A stretch of DNA of 64,000 nucleotides from Blastomyces gilchristii SLH14081 (lineage: Eukaryota > Ascomycota > Eurotiomycetes > Onygenales > Ajellomycetaceae). The stretch's first letter is position 1. Each line of letters opens with the position of its first letter. A program made the position numbers and the translations under genes. Positions 1 through 9,581 of the stretch are shown in pieces. The DNA lies in assembly GCF_000003855.2 (NCBI RefSeq), contig NW_003101681.1:1470370-1534369 (forward strand), given 5' to 3'. Under the pieces are notes generated by a model that searched no databases, had not been told where the DNA came from, and was given only the letters and a program-made list of their open reading frames with translations.

Positions 1-979
1 ACTCCTCGGGTTCCGCATTCCCTTCATCTCCATCTTCATAAAAACCCTTGGGGTTGGATACCCTTATTCTTTCTGTCCTCCTAGGAAAGCATTTTCTGGC
101 ATATACTGTCATCAGCCGTAGGGTCGCAAGCTGGCCCCATTCATCCATATCCACCAGCTTCCTCACCAGGCTGCGATAATGTTTGTGTATCAAATCAATC
201 CTGTCAGGGCACACCTCGAGAAAGGACGATACTGCAGGTCCCACGACGAAGTACTGACTGTCGCCTAGGAGTGTAGATAGATATTCCAAAAGCTGAGGCA
301 ACGTGGATGGATCTAGTCTATAGCATTTTGGAATGGCTAGTGCTGCAGCTTTGCGCACATGAGGACTCATATCTCCACAACCACGTTTAATGGCCAACGA
401 CACGATCTGGTTAATAACGGGAACCCTGATCCCCGACATTGTCCGCAAAGCCATGGCGCGCACTTGAGGATTCTGATCCGTCAATGATTTTTGAATGGCG
501 TTGATAGAGAGGAGTGCGAGATCCGGTTCGGACTCGGCATGGTGAAGTAGGTAGATGTAGACTAGTTTCTTCACCTCGATATTTGGGTTCGCGACGTTCT
601 TCACAACTGAGGAGAAGAAGGGTAGACATGGTTCGCCTCTATACATTAACTGGATACTCTGTCAGCGCCTTTCATTAACCATATTAGAGTGCATCGATCA
701 TACAGCTATGACTTTCCGCAACCCGTCCAGTATATCCCGATCACTCCTGCTGTCGAGGAGCTTCTTGATCTGCGAAAACGAGATATGGCGGTATGGTGAG
801 TTTGATTTGAAAGCGCCCCGGGAACTGCTGGCGCTTTGAGCGGCTTCGATTGTGAGCTCCCGAGCTGTAGATACCATATAAGTATATGCTGATGCTCCAT
901 ATGACCGGGGAATCTTAAAACGGGCAGCGGGTTAATTACCTGTTTCCAGCATGGAGGAAATGCGCGAGATCGACTCCAT
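1..979 (-). CDS. APL6: AP-3 adaptor complex beta subunit (beta-3 adaptin), N-terminal part
   Basis: Partial gene; the 3' end runs off the left edge. Exons are complement(649..1), (864..704) and (979..940), with GT..AG introns at 865-939 and 650-703. About 283 N-terminal residues are visible. They start MESISRISSMLETA and continue through DILDGLRKVIA, LMYRGEPCLPFF, KKLVYIYLLHHAE and NPQVRAMALRTMSGIRV, the classic adaptin N-terminal trunk of HEAT-like helices. AP-3 is a heterotetrameric coat adaptor that sorts cargo (alkaline phosphatase pathway, SNAREs) from Golgi/endosome to the vacuole. The exact adaptin trunk wording and the short N-terminus before the trunk favour beta-3 over beta-1/2. The family is normally about 700-850 aa, so most of the protein lies outside the window. 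It is divergently transcribed from the gene at 1323. The splice junctions restore the motif KVIA-LMYRGEP, which supports the model. Confidence 0.93.
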
Positions 980-1322
980 TTTTCAATTTGGCCCCAGCAG
1001 CTGCGCGCGCCCGCAGCTAATCTGGTGTAGTCGAGCAGCTCATGGAATAGAAACGGAATGGTGGAACAAACAAGGCGGTGGGCGGGGGTGAGTTGGTGTT
1101 GGTAGTGCGCAGGATGACGCTGTGGTTGAAGTTGCCGAGTGATGGAGCTTTGGTGGCGTTGTTGTCTTGTCCCTCGCCAAGTACGACAACGACGACACAC
1201 CCAAGACATCAACTGTGATATATCGATGGATACACGCCTGTTGTGCTTTGCAATATCTGCACTGAGATATAGACGAGTGAAACTATTACTATGACATTTA
1301 TAGTCTCACCCAAACATCTATC
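980..1322. promoter_or_regulatory. Divergent intergenic region between APL6 and the 1323 gene
   Basis: A 343-bp head-to-head gap that must hold both promoters and 5' leaders. I see no obvious TATA box or named operator. The half nearest APL6 is GC-rich; the other half is mixed. Confidence 0.4.
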
Positions 1323-2054
1323 TTGCGGAACAGAGCAAGATCTCTCTCCCCTTGGCGAATGCCCCTCGATATGGTCTCCAATCGCAGCCCAATTATCCTA
1401 TCTCTAGACTCCACAGGAGACTTAGTGGAACATCTACTTGCAAGAGACGCGCCTGCGACCACACTGATTGTATGCTCTACCAGAGATGCCTTTTTACAGC
1501 AACTGTGCGCTGCAGTGACGTCAACTGAACAGGGAACTGAACAGCCGCCCTCACCACAAGATGACCACGGCATGGACTACCATATATCCTCAAATTGTCG
1601 GTTTTACAATACCATAGGGTTGATTGCTCAGTCTAAAAAGGTCACATTGGCGTTTTGCCCAAGCCTTGAGCATTTTCGTGCTTACATATCTGTTTTCCGA
1701 CGTCGGCGGCTGCCGTCACCTCAACAAGAGCACGGTCGTCTCTCATACAGAAGTAGGCCTGTACTGGCTGTCCTTGGTCTGATTGCACTTCATTACGATA
1801 CGAAGGAGTTTTCTGCCCAGGGCATTGCGAAAAATCTTGCACTCACTGTTGAGATTGCTGCTAGGGAGGGGTTTAATTTGACCTTGTGCGAGTGCGTTGT
1901 TGTTGGTCGTGAAAATGCCAGTGGTGGTCGCCTGTGGGATGCTGAAGTGCCTCTGCTAAGCGGACAGACACTCGTGGCGGGAACTGAAAGTGCTCATACA
2001 GGGCGGACTGTGAAAGTGAATCAAGTTGCGAGAAGATGGTTTTATTTTGTTTGA
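1323..2054 (+). CDS. Conserved-looking fungal protein of unknown function
   Basis: Single-exon frame of 243 aa. The first ATG is at 1323 and a second in-frame ATG at 1359. I do not recognise the family with certainty. It alternates hydrophobic beta-strand-like segments (SPIILSLDSTGDLVEHLL, TTLIVCSTRDAFL, KKVTLAFCPSLEHFRAYI, RPVLAVLGLIALH, LTLCECVVVG) with helices, and ends in a basic strand (RTVKVNQVARRWFYFV). That layout resembles a RecA/P-loop-like core without a Walker A motif, as in Shu-complex or Elongator accessory proteins, but this is inference only. There is no signal peptide or membrane helix. Codon use looks like that of its neighbours, and the gene sits convergently against NUF2 with about 250 bp between stops, so it is probably real and not laterally acquired. 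Confidence 0.72.
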   Translation: MRNRARSLSPWRMPLDMVSNRSPIILSLDSTGDLVEHLLARDAPATTLIVCSTRDAFLQQLCAAVTSTEQGTEQPPSPQDDHGMDYHISSNCRFYNTIGLIAQSKKVTLAFCPSLEHFRAYISVFRRRRLPSPQQEHGRLSYRSRPVLAVLGLIALHYDTKEFSAQGIAKNLALTVEIAAREGFNLTLCECVVVGRENASGGRLWDAEVPLLSGQTLVAGTESAHTGRTVKVNQVARRWFYFV

Positions 2055-2205
2055 GTGAACAAAGTATTTACAAAGACGAGAAGGAATCCTCCTTGAATTA
2101 TGGAACCTGCCCCAAGTTCCCCAAGTTTATGCAAGAAAGCCCCCGAACCAGAACCGGGAAAATAATACCAAATCAACCTTGAAACCATAAGGGTATCCTG
2201 GAAAA

Positions 2206-2224
2206 AAGAAAAAAAAAAAAAAAA
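2206..2224. repeat. Poly(A)-rich tract between convergent genes
   Basis: An A-run of about 18 bases sits between the convergent 3' ends of the 1323 gene and NUF2. It could be a simple repeat inside the shared terminator region. Confidence 0.6.
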
Positions 2225-2302
2225 GGCACGCCTAACCGCTCGATCGAACACCCAAGTCCTAACTCCTAAAACCCGAGCCCAATTTGAACCGACAATCAAT
2301 TC

Positions 2303-3922
2303 TCAAAGACATTTTTCCATTTCCGTGATGTAAAGCTTGATGTGGGACTCTAACTTCAAGTACTCGTCGTGTGCGTTGTGAATTTCATTCTCGATATTTT
2401 CTTTGAGGTCGACCATCTGCAGTAGAGGTTAGTTGGGTGAAATTCCAAGCCACAAGTATTTGAAACTGTTGTAGACAGTTTCTGCGTCTGGTGTGTCACC
2501 TTCTTCTCTGTTTGCTCGATCCGAATTCTCCGCCTTTCCATGTCGCGCTGCTTCTCGGCACGTTCCTCGCGAAGCTGCTTCTGAATTTCCCTCAGCTCCT
2601 CCATCCGCGCCTGTGCTGATTCCTGTTTCTCTCGGCTACTTCTCCTTAGCGCTTCCGTCCGTTCGTGCCAACGAGCTAGTTGTCTTTGTAGAAGTTTCTC
2701 CGTTTGAGCCACTTCCCGGACTGTATTTCCCCGCTCTGTGAGCGCGTCTCTGTTCCGAATGGCTCGAGCATCTTCTTCCTCCTCCTTCTGGAGTTCTAAC
2801 GCAATGTCTTCTAAAACTTTTACACAACTTTGGACATCATTGGAAACAACATTAAATGTGTCCATTGATGTCTGTAACGCACGCATCCTCCTTTCCATAT
2901 TATCAATCTGCAGTTTGTCCCTCGTTAGACTGTCCGACAACTCGGTTAGAGACGCCTGAAGCGACGCTGGGCTTTGTAATACGTATGGCCGTAACTTCTC
3001 ACTCTCCTGTTTGCTCTTCAAGATTTTCTCAGTCATCTCCTCGAGATAGGTTTGTTTTCGGGCCTTCTCCATCTTAACTCGCTCGAGGGTTTCAGCAACA
3101 CGCTCTTGACTCCGCCTCAACTCCAACAATCTGATTTTTAATTCATCATTCCTTTTAATCTTTTCGTTCACGGGTCCTTCCATCGCTTTTTGCTGCCTGC
3201 TCATCTCCGCTAGTCGCTGTTGCATTTCCTGGTTCTCCGCATATAAAGCCTCAATGCGTGCCTTGGTCGTTTCGGATTTACTAAAATGCTTGTCAATCAC
3301 GCTCGTTTGCGTTTCGCGAAACCGGACAAAATTAATAAGGTAAGAGAATATTTTGACAAGACGGTCGTGTGTAGGTTTTGTAAGATCGGTAAAGGCAAAG
3401 TCGTTGACACCGCACTATATATATCAGTTGGAAATTGCGCATTATAAGTATACATAAGAGGACATATATCCAGCATACCTCAACCATCAGCTTTCGCAGG
3501 GACATGAAGAACCCCATCAGATTGCGAGTGTCGGGCGGGATGAGATCGACATGGTCTGGACATATATCCTCCGCAGCTGCGCGCATAGCCGGCTCGACAG
3601 TCTCTCGGGTCGCATTCATTAGTAGCTCGGCGAACGATTCGAAGACTAATTGGATCTGTTGCGGATTCGGCTTAACCAGGTCGGCCACGGAGAACGGGAC
3701 ACCAATATCGTTTATACACCCTGCGATTTCCCTGTCTGGCTGCAAAAATAATTATTATTAGCAAACACCGGGTTGCACTTATGGATACAATACAATAAAA
3801 CTATATCTGCTCACAAGTCGCATCAGCGCATCACTATCGTCTTCCTTCTTCTTGCTCCGACCACCACCCTGCTGTTGATGGCCCCCATGCCCGTGCTGGT
3901 TCATTCGGGAATTGAACGCCAT
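2303..3922 (-). CDS. NUF2: NDC80 kinetochore complex subunit NUF2
   Basis: Four exons, complement(2303..2416, 2500..3414, 3479..3739, 3815..3922), give 465 aa, the usual NUF2 length (about 440-480). The N-terminus ([20 protein letters not shown]) is a short disordered His/Gln/Gly tail. Residues about 37-150 form the calponin-homology-like head ([20 protein letters not shown]; splice-restored [37 protein letters not shown]). The remainder is long heptad-rich coiled coil ([20 protein letters not shown] onward) ending in [11 protein letters not shown]2 pairs with NDC80 in the outer kinetochore and binds microtubules. All three introns are short (64-83 bp) with GT..AG ends, and each junction joins recognised family sequence. 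The gene is divergent from GCN3. Confidence 0.95.
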
Positions 3923-4544
3923 ATTGCAGATACATAAAAGAAAATGCGCATCGGGCAGTTATAATCTTCGTGGCGCTAAAGCGATAAAAAGGTTTATATA
4001 TAGATTTCGCTCACGATTGAATATATTTCTTCTTCTATTGCGGCCGTGGACGGAAGGAATTTGTTTTGTTTACGCAGGGACGATGACAGCATGCATCCAA
4101 AAGGGGTTTAGCGGACGTGAACGAGGGGTTGGTTGTTGCAAATAGTACAAACAGGGCGGCTTGTTTTTTGGTGGGAGAAAGTCTTGGCATCAACTCATCC
4201 GCGATTTCAATCATTCTCCGACTGCTGCGTGTCTTTCAAGCTTCAAATATTATTCTCTTGTCGCAGATCTCACTGATATGTGATTGGCTCCATGGTGCAG
4301 CTTAGTTTTTAAAATATTAAAAACTTTCTGCCCGTAGAAAGACTTCAGCCATCCCAAATATCGAACCTCTGACTCACTTCCCCAAGCAGGGGCATAATAC
4401 CTCCCCGCTGATAGCTTCTTTGCGCTCATTTCTTGGTGCAATAAACGACTCGCACTTATACCTGGCGCCATCTACCTGCGTGCCGAATATTAACACCAGC
4501 TAGCGCAATTACTATCTGCCAGTGGGCGGACGTTTTCGCGCCCA
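3923..4544. promoter_or_regulatory. Divergent promoter region NUF2 / GCN3
   Basis: 622 bp between the two start codons. The part next to NUF2 is AT-rich (stretches such as ataaaaagg near 3985); the part next to GCN3 is more balanced. Short frames here look random. No specific factor site is assigned. Confidence 0.4.
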
Positions 4545-5761
4545 ATGGCAACAACCATGTCGTCCGCAGACAGTTCCAAGCCTTTTGAGTATGCATGCAC
4601 TACACTCCACCGGATAAATTCTACTGAGTTGAACATGGGCACTGATACTCCGCTTACAGCATCGTTGCCACATACAATGACCTCCTCCTTTCCGACCCCG
4701 ACCTTACAATGCCAATCGCGGCCATCGAAGCATTGGTTCTCCTCCTAACTCACTCCCCCTCCTCCACAATATCCGAAACCTTGGATCTACTAGAAAGACA
4801 CACGGCACACTTAAAACGCTCAATAGCGAACCCAATTGGTCTTTCAGCAGGTACTGATCTTTTCCAACGGTACCTCATAACAACACTACAAAGACCAGGC
4901 CAGCTAGGGCCCGCGGGAGATTTCAATGCAATCAGGTCGCATCTACTGACCAACGGCCGGTTATTCATCAAGCGCGCGAAGGAAAGCAGGGATCGGATTG
5001 CTGCATTCGGAAGAGGCTTTGTACGGGATGGAAGCACGGTGTTAACGAACGGCGATTCTAGGGTGGTAGGGGCCTTATTGCGGAAGGCTGCGGATGAGCT
5101 GAAGGAATCTGGAGCCCCCGCGGCTAGATTTCGGGTTATTTACGTGTTGTCGAACGTTCACACTAAGGATGGCAATGGCGATGGTAGTTCGTCTGGGTCG
5201 GACCTGGAAGGTATGGATACGGTCACCGCACTTAGATCTAGAGGCGTTCCGGTAGCTACAATCCCGGAGTCGGCAGTGGCATATGCACTGGGGATGGTGG
5301 ATATGGTTATTGTGGGCGCGGAGGGCGTGGTTGAGAACGGCGGTATCATATCGCGCCTGGGGACGTATCAAATTGGTCTTCTGGCCAAAGCGGAGGGCAA
5401 GCCATTCTATGTCGTTGCAGAGAGCCACAAGTTCGTCAGGCTGTACCCACTCGGCCAGTACGACCTGCCGATCAAACAGAATGTTGTCGATTTCAAAATG
5501 GACCAAAGCAGCGAGTCGGCCAGGACAACCTCCAGCGACCAAACAGGAAGCCAAAACCACGAACATGCAACGAAAGAACCAAGGAATCACCTCAACACGC
5601 CACCTAGCGAGCAAACGCCGACACCTACCGAGGAAAAGATATCCATAAAACAGGATGCCGTTGATTTCACACCTCCTCATCTCATCTCCGCTCTGATTAC
5701 AGAAAGCGGCGTGCTTACACCTAGTGCCGTTAGTGAGGAGTTGATCAAGATATGGTTTTGA
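4545..5761 (+). CDS. GCN3: Translation initiation factor eIF2B alpha subunit
   Basis: Two exons, 4545..4588 and 4660..5761, give 381 aa. The splice turns PF-GA|C into PFDIVATYNDLLLSDPDLTM, the family N-terminus. Further family motifs are PIAAIEALVLLL, RLFIKRAKESRDRIA, FVRDGSTVLTNGDSRVV, VGAEGVVENGGIISRLGTYQ, AEGKPFYVVAESHKFVRLYP and the C-terminus ITESGVLTPSAVSEELIKIW. The protein is the regulatory subunit of the eIF2 guanine-nucleotide exchange factor, sensing eIF2 phosphorylation. It is longer than the usual ~305 aa because of a roughly 45-residue hydrophilic insertion after IKQNVVDF; the phrase IKQDAVDF reappears after it. A second in-frame ATG at 4557 is a possible alternative start, as both precede the intron. 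Confidence 0.94.
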
Positions 5762-6985
5762 ATTTACAACCCTTTGCCTCAGACTCTTTAAATACTTCTT
5801 TTCTTTCGTCTGTCGCTGGTTGAGAAGTTATGCATCAATCGAAAGATGATATGGAATCGTTAATAGCCTTTTCCGCCTCGATGTTTCGTGAAAAATATCC
5901 GGGCCGTTCTGGCTGCTTCCCAACGGTTGCTGACAGTAGCTTCGTAAGCTCCTTATTAGCCAACTATATAATCCTTCATTCAAAAGCAGAGCCAGACACG
6001 GGTGGCATAAAAGATAGGAAATAATAAAGTCATCTTAACTTAATATACATCAGTACATTCACTATTAGTATTTAATAGGTATCATAATTTAACCCAAAAC
6101 GCCCACCCCAATTTTTACTGAAAAATATATATTACACCAAAATTAGAAAAGGAAACCACATGAAAATAAGCTATGAATAAATAAAAAAAATAAAACAAAA
6201 TAACAATAAAAACAAACCAAGCATGTATATATCCCTTTAGGCCAAGAAAATCATGTCTCTCACAGGAACTTTCCTAGTCTCCTGCGCCGGAGTTTTTGCC
6301 ATGTGTTTTTTCACTTTTAAATTTCATCCTGGGGCGGGCCTGGTGCTATACCTTCTGGCTGAAGGGGGATGACTTTGTATGTCCGTGGCTATCACCCCCT
6401 CCCCCCATCAGGCACATCCCCCCATCAGGCACATTGATGATAAAGGTGAGGTGATAGGGTATGGAGTGTTCGGAACATGATGTTACTTGCTGTTCTTCTC
6501 CTTGGGTTATTATTTGGTGGCGCAAGCTCGCAAAGGGGCGCACATCTTAGCAATGAACGATGGACCGTTATCGGGGTGGTCCGGCTCTGCGTCTGGTTGA
6601 ATTTGGTAAAGCGAATGATGATTCTTCATTCCTGGTGTGGACGTGTAGAATGAGTGTTTTCAAAAAAATTGTGTTTCATGGAGTGATACCAGGTACCGCC
6701 AATCATGCTACCTGTATATGTCTGAGGGTGAAATATAGCCAAATTCAAAGGTAATAAGAGTTGCGTGAGCGTTCTGTCTCGCATTGCAGATATGGTGTGT
6801 CGCGGTTGTTAACTTCTTTCGTGCATACATGGCCACATATGTCGGATTGTATATCAGCTGAATTTCCTCGCGAGAGGTCATTCATCCATAGAGGTGTAGA
6901 GTTATCATCGGAACATGGAGTAGCGACGGAAAATGCTGTTTATCTCCAGGAGGGCCCATCTGTTCTTCCCCCAAAGTCTACCTAT
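5762..6985. other. Gene-poor interval after GCN3
   Basis: 1.2 kb with no supportable gene. 6030-6240 is strongly AT-rich (poly-A/TA runs) and probably 3' flank of GCN3. At about 6404-6431 the phrase CCCCCCATCAGGCACAT is directly duplicated. Confidence 0.4.
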
Positions 6986-7264
6986 TCATTCCTCCCCCTC
7001 TTCCTCAGGGATAGGAGGAAGAATATCAATCTCGTATCTCGCATGCGTGCCCAAAACTTCCCTATACATCTGAGCCCCAGTACGAGGAATGGGAATCCTG
7101 TCAGGCATCCTTGGCCGTGTATTCCTTCTCGCAATCCCTTCTACGAAGAGGACAATCATGCATGACAGTAGAAGGGCATTGCGAAAGTATTCTAAAATGG
7201 CGTTGGTGCGCAGGGAGAAGATTTGAACTGTCTGGATGAATTTGCTGATGGCATACATGGTCAT
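6986..7264 (-). CDS. Possible small single-pass membrane protein
   Basis: A 92-codon frame (MTMYAISK..., second Met at 7258). It has a plausible amphipathic start, one hydrophobic helix (NALLLSCMIVLFVEGIA), then a basic-to-acidic tail (RRNTRPRMPDRIPIPRTGAQ, ending PPIPEEEGEE). Codon choice in the first half favours C at the third position, as in confirmed genes here, unlike other short frames nearby. I recognise no family. The orientation of the tail after a central helix would suit a small mitochondrial or ER protein, but this is speculation. It could be a chance frame. Confidence 0.4.
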   Translation of the reverse strand: MTMYAISKFIQTVQIFSLRTNAILEYFRNALLLSCMIVLFVEGIARRNTRPRMPDRIPIPRTGAQMYREVLGTHARYEIDILPPIPEEEGEE

Positions 7265-8558
7265 GCTTCAACCTTTTCTGGAGTGGATGTGTATGTAGAT
7301 CTGTTCAGCGATATGCAGATGACGTCCTGGAGTAGATATATGTATATAGTCAAGCATAGAGATATGTAGTTAATTTTATCACTTGTGAGAAGCATGAGAG
7401 TAGACGTGCATGGGAAAGAGGGTATGGGAATGAAAAGGAAATATAAGAAATAGAATAAATCGGAGGAAGAGATAGATACTGTTTCCTTCTGACGACATTC
7501 TTTTGAGTTTTCGAAGATACACCTCAGAAAGCAAGATTAGATGAACTTATTCCTTAAAGGATGGAGGCAGCCGTAATAAGTAGAGACCAAAACTATAATA
7601 TAGACATGTCCGTAATGGCCACAAAGTATGCGAGCGCCGAAAGAGTTCATCATGCATCTGGAGAACTAAAAACGGGTTGAACACAGTTTTGACAGATATT
7701 AGGCTCAAAAAGGTAAAGTAGAAATGGTGTTTCATGTCGTGAGCAAGAAAAACAGTAGATGAATGCAATGTAACTGATCTCTACATCTGTAGAGCTAACC
7801 TCGACCTCTCTCGAGGTCTCAGGCCATGTATCGCCTAGGTATGACGAACAGTAGAAGACATTTCCTTGTAGTTGTAGAGCTATTCAGAATAACTTTCAAG
7901 TTACATTTTGTCAGCTTGCTGGAGAAAAGCAAGGTGTGTGTGTATATATCAGGTCGTTAACGAGGATTTGTATGTCGACGAGAATAGTTGAAACGTTAAA
8001 CGCAGCATAAGCTGGGGTGAACCTAAAAATAGGCGGATTTAGCAGGGCAACGCGGCTGGCGAGAAAACTCTATTTTTTTAAGCTTTGTCGGGAGAAGCTT
8101 ATTTTAGCCGCCAAACCACCAGCGTCAAAACTGGAGGATGGGAAGGTTGAGGATATGCAAAGTTAGATATTTTGTAGGATTGCTTGAACGGCACGTGTAT
8201 ATAGTTCGACTGAAGTGGAAAGGTCTGTTGACGGCCCCGAATATAGCTAGTGAGGCATCGTAGGTTTGGATGAACCATAGTATAGTTACTCCGTACGGAG
8301 TACTAACTAGCCATAGTGAGCTCCTACTCGAATTAATCACATCAGAGCACTTGGAAACGGTAGCCTGCAATAACCACCGACATTGGTTATCTATCTATCT
8401 TAATAGTTAAACTATTTATAAAAGGGATGTCTATCTAAAAGTAAAAGTAAAATAGAATAAACCTAAGAACTACTTAGAAACAAAGAGATGTCATAATCAT
8501 AGAAAAACAAAACATCATTAATCGCGAGTTTAAAAACGAGCACATACACACAACTCCA
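7265..8558. other. Gene-poor interval before the NECAP gene
   Basis: No gene recognised. It contains a perfect 16-bp palindrome at 8287-8302 (see repeat entry) and AT-rich DNA at 8390-8530, the 3' flank of the NECAP-like gene. Confidence 0.4.
8287..8302. repeat. Perfect palindrome TACTCCGTACGGAGTA
   Basis: A 16-bp self-complementary sequence. The identical 16-mer occurs again at 62080-62095, and its half TACTCCGTA or TACGGAGTA recurs at several other places in the window. Confidence 0.9.
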
Positions 8559-9581
8559 TCATGACTGAAATTCCCCAAACTCCCCACCGCCATCATCGTC
8601 ATTATCACCGAAGCCCAGGACCACCTTATTCTCTTCCGTGTTCAACATAGACTGCGGCCTTCGCCGTCGATCGCTCCGCCCGCCGGATGGCGGGGGCGCG
8701 ATCATTGGAAACGCCGTAGAGGAGGAATCGCCATCTCCATCCCCTCTCGAAGCCGGCGCTGGCGGCGGAGGGAGGCAAAATAACGCCGTCTGTTCCTCCT
8801 GGGCAGCCATAGCGGGGCTGACCAACTTATCCGCGGTGTTGGGTTTCTTCCCACCAATATTGATACTGATCGTCTGCCCGGGTTTCAGGCTGTAATCTCT
8901 TGGCGGCTGCTGCGCTGGGCTTCCCGGTGCCGGTTTCTGTTGTGGGCCTGATCCTGGTAATACCCTACCCGTTTTGGCTGTTGTGGTAGCGGCGGCCCTT
9001 CCTGTACCTGTCTGCCCACCCTGGGCAAACCCCAACACCTTCCGCGCCTCTTGCAGCGTGACGCCGAAATCGAAGGCTTCGCTTCTATCTTCGAATCCAA
9101 TGCCTAATATTGCTTTTCGCCCGTCATTCATAACTCTTATCGCGAAGAACCGAGAAGAATCGATGGCATGCTCGACGGCGCCTGGATCGGTGTACGGGGC
9201 TGCCGCGAAGAGGTTTCCGGTGCTTGGGTCCTCCAGGACAATGTCTACTTTGACTTTTTCTTGCGGACTAGCTACCGCCGCCGCTATGGTAGTTGCTGCT
9301 GGGATGCCTGGACGGGGTGGTATCTGTGTCCGTGTGTGCGGTTGCGGGGGAGCAGGGAGGGTAATTGCGGTCTCAATAATGCGAAGTCGGGCAGTGAAGA
9401 TCTGGCGGGTCTGGTTGTTATTCTTCGGATCTGGAACGGTCCAATCGGCAGCGGCGTAGCCCTTCATAGAGGTCAAAGGTGGAATTGCATAGACGTGGAC
9501 GGGATGGCAGATGAAAAGGACTCGTTGGATAGCATCGTTCGGGAGCTCTTTGCCCGTTGCGGGATCGATTTGACCAGACAT
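8559..9581 (-). CDS. NECAP-like adaptin-ear-binding clathrin-coat protein
   Basis: Single-exon frame of 340 aa. Residues about 15-190 form the NECAP PHear-type domain (RVLFICHPVHVYAIPPL, GYAAADWTVPDP, TARLRIIETA, VKVDIVLEDPSTGNLFAAAP, SSRFFAIRVMNDGRKAILGI, FEDRSEAFDFGVTLQEARKV). A proline-rich, low-complexity tail follows with KPGQTISINIGGKK and an acidic aromatic end (FGDNDDDGGGEFGEF), which may serve as short linear coat-binding motifs. NECAPs bind AP-2 and accessory proteins during clathrin-mediated endocytosis. The start context and SGQIDPATGKELPNDAIQRV are typical of fungal members. Uninterrupted, no sign of decay. Frames on the opposite strand are mirror frames of this GC-rich gene. Confidence 0.92.
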   Translation of the reverse strand: MSGQIDPATGKELPNDAIQRVLFICHPVHVYAIPPLTSMKGYAAADWTVPDPKNNNQTRQIFTARLRIIETAITLPAPPQPHTRTQIPPRPGIPAATTIAAAVASPQEKVKVDIVLEDPSTGNLFAAAPYTDPGAVEHAIDSSRFFAIRVMNDGRKAILGIGFEDRSEAFDFGVTLQEARKVLGFAQGGQTGTGRAAATTTAKTGRVLPGSGPQQKPAPGSPAQQPPRDYSLKPGQTISINIGGKKPNTADKLVSPAMAAQEEQTALFCLPPPPAPASRGDGDGDSSSTAFPMIAPPPSGGRSDRRRRPQSMLNTEENKVVLGFGDNDDDGGGEFGEFQS

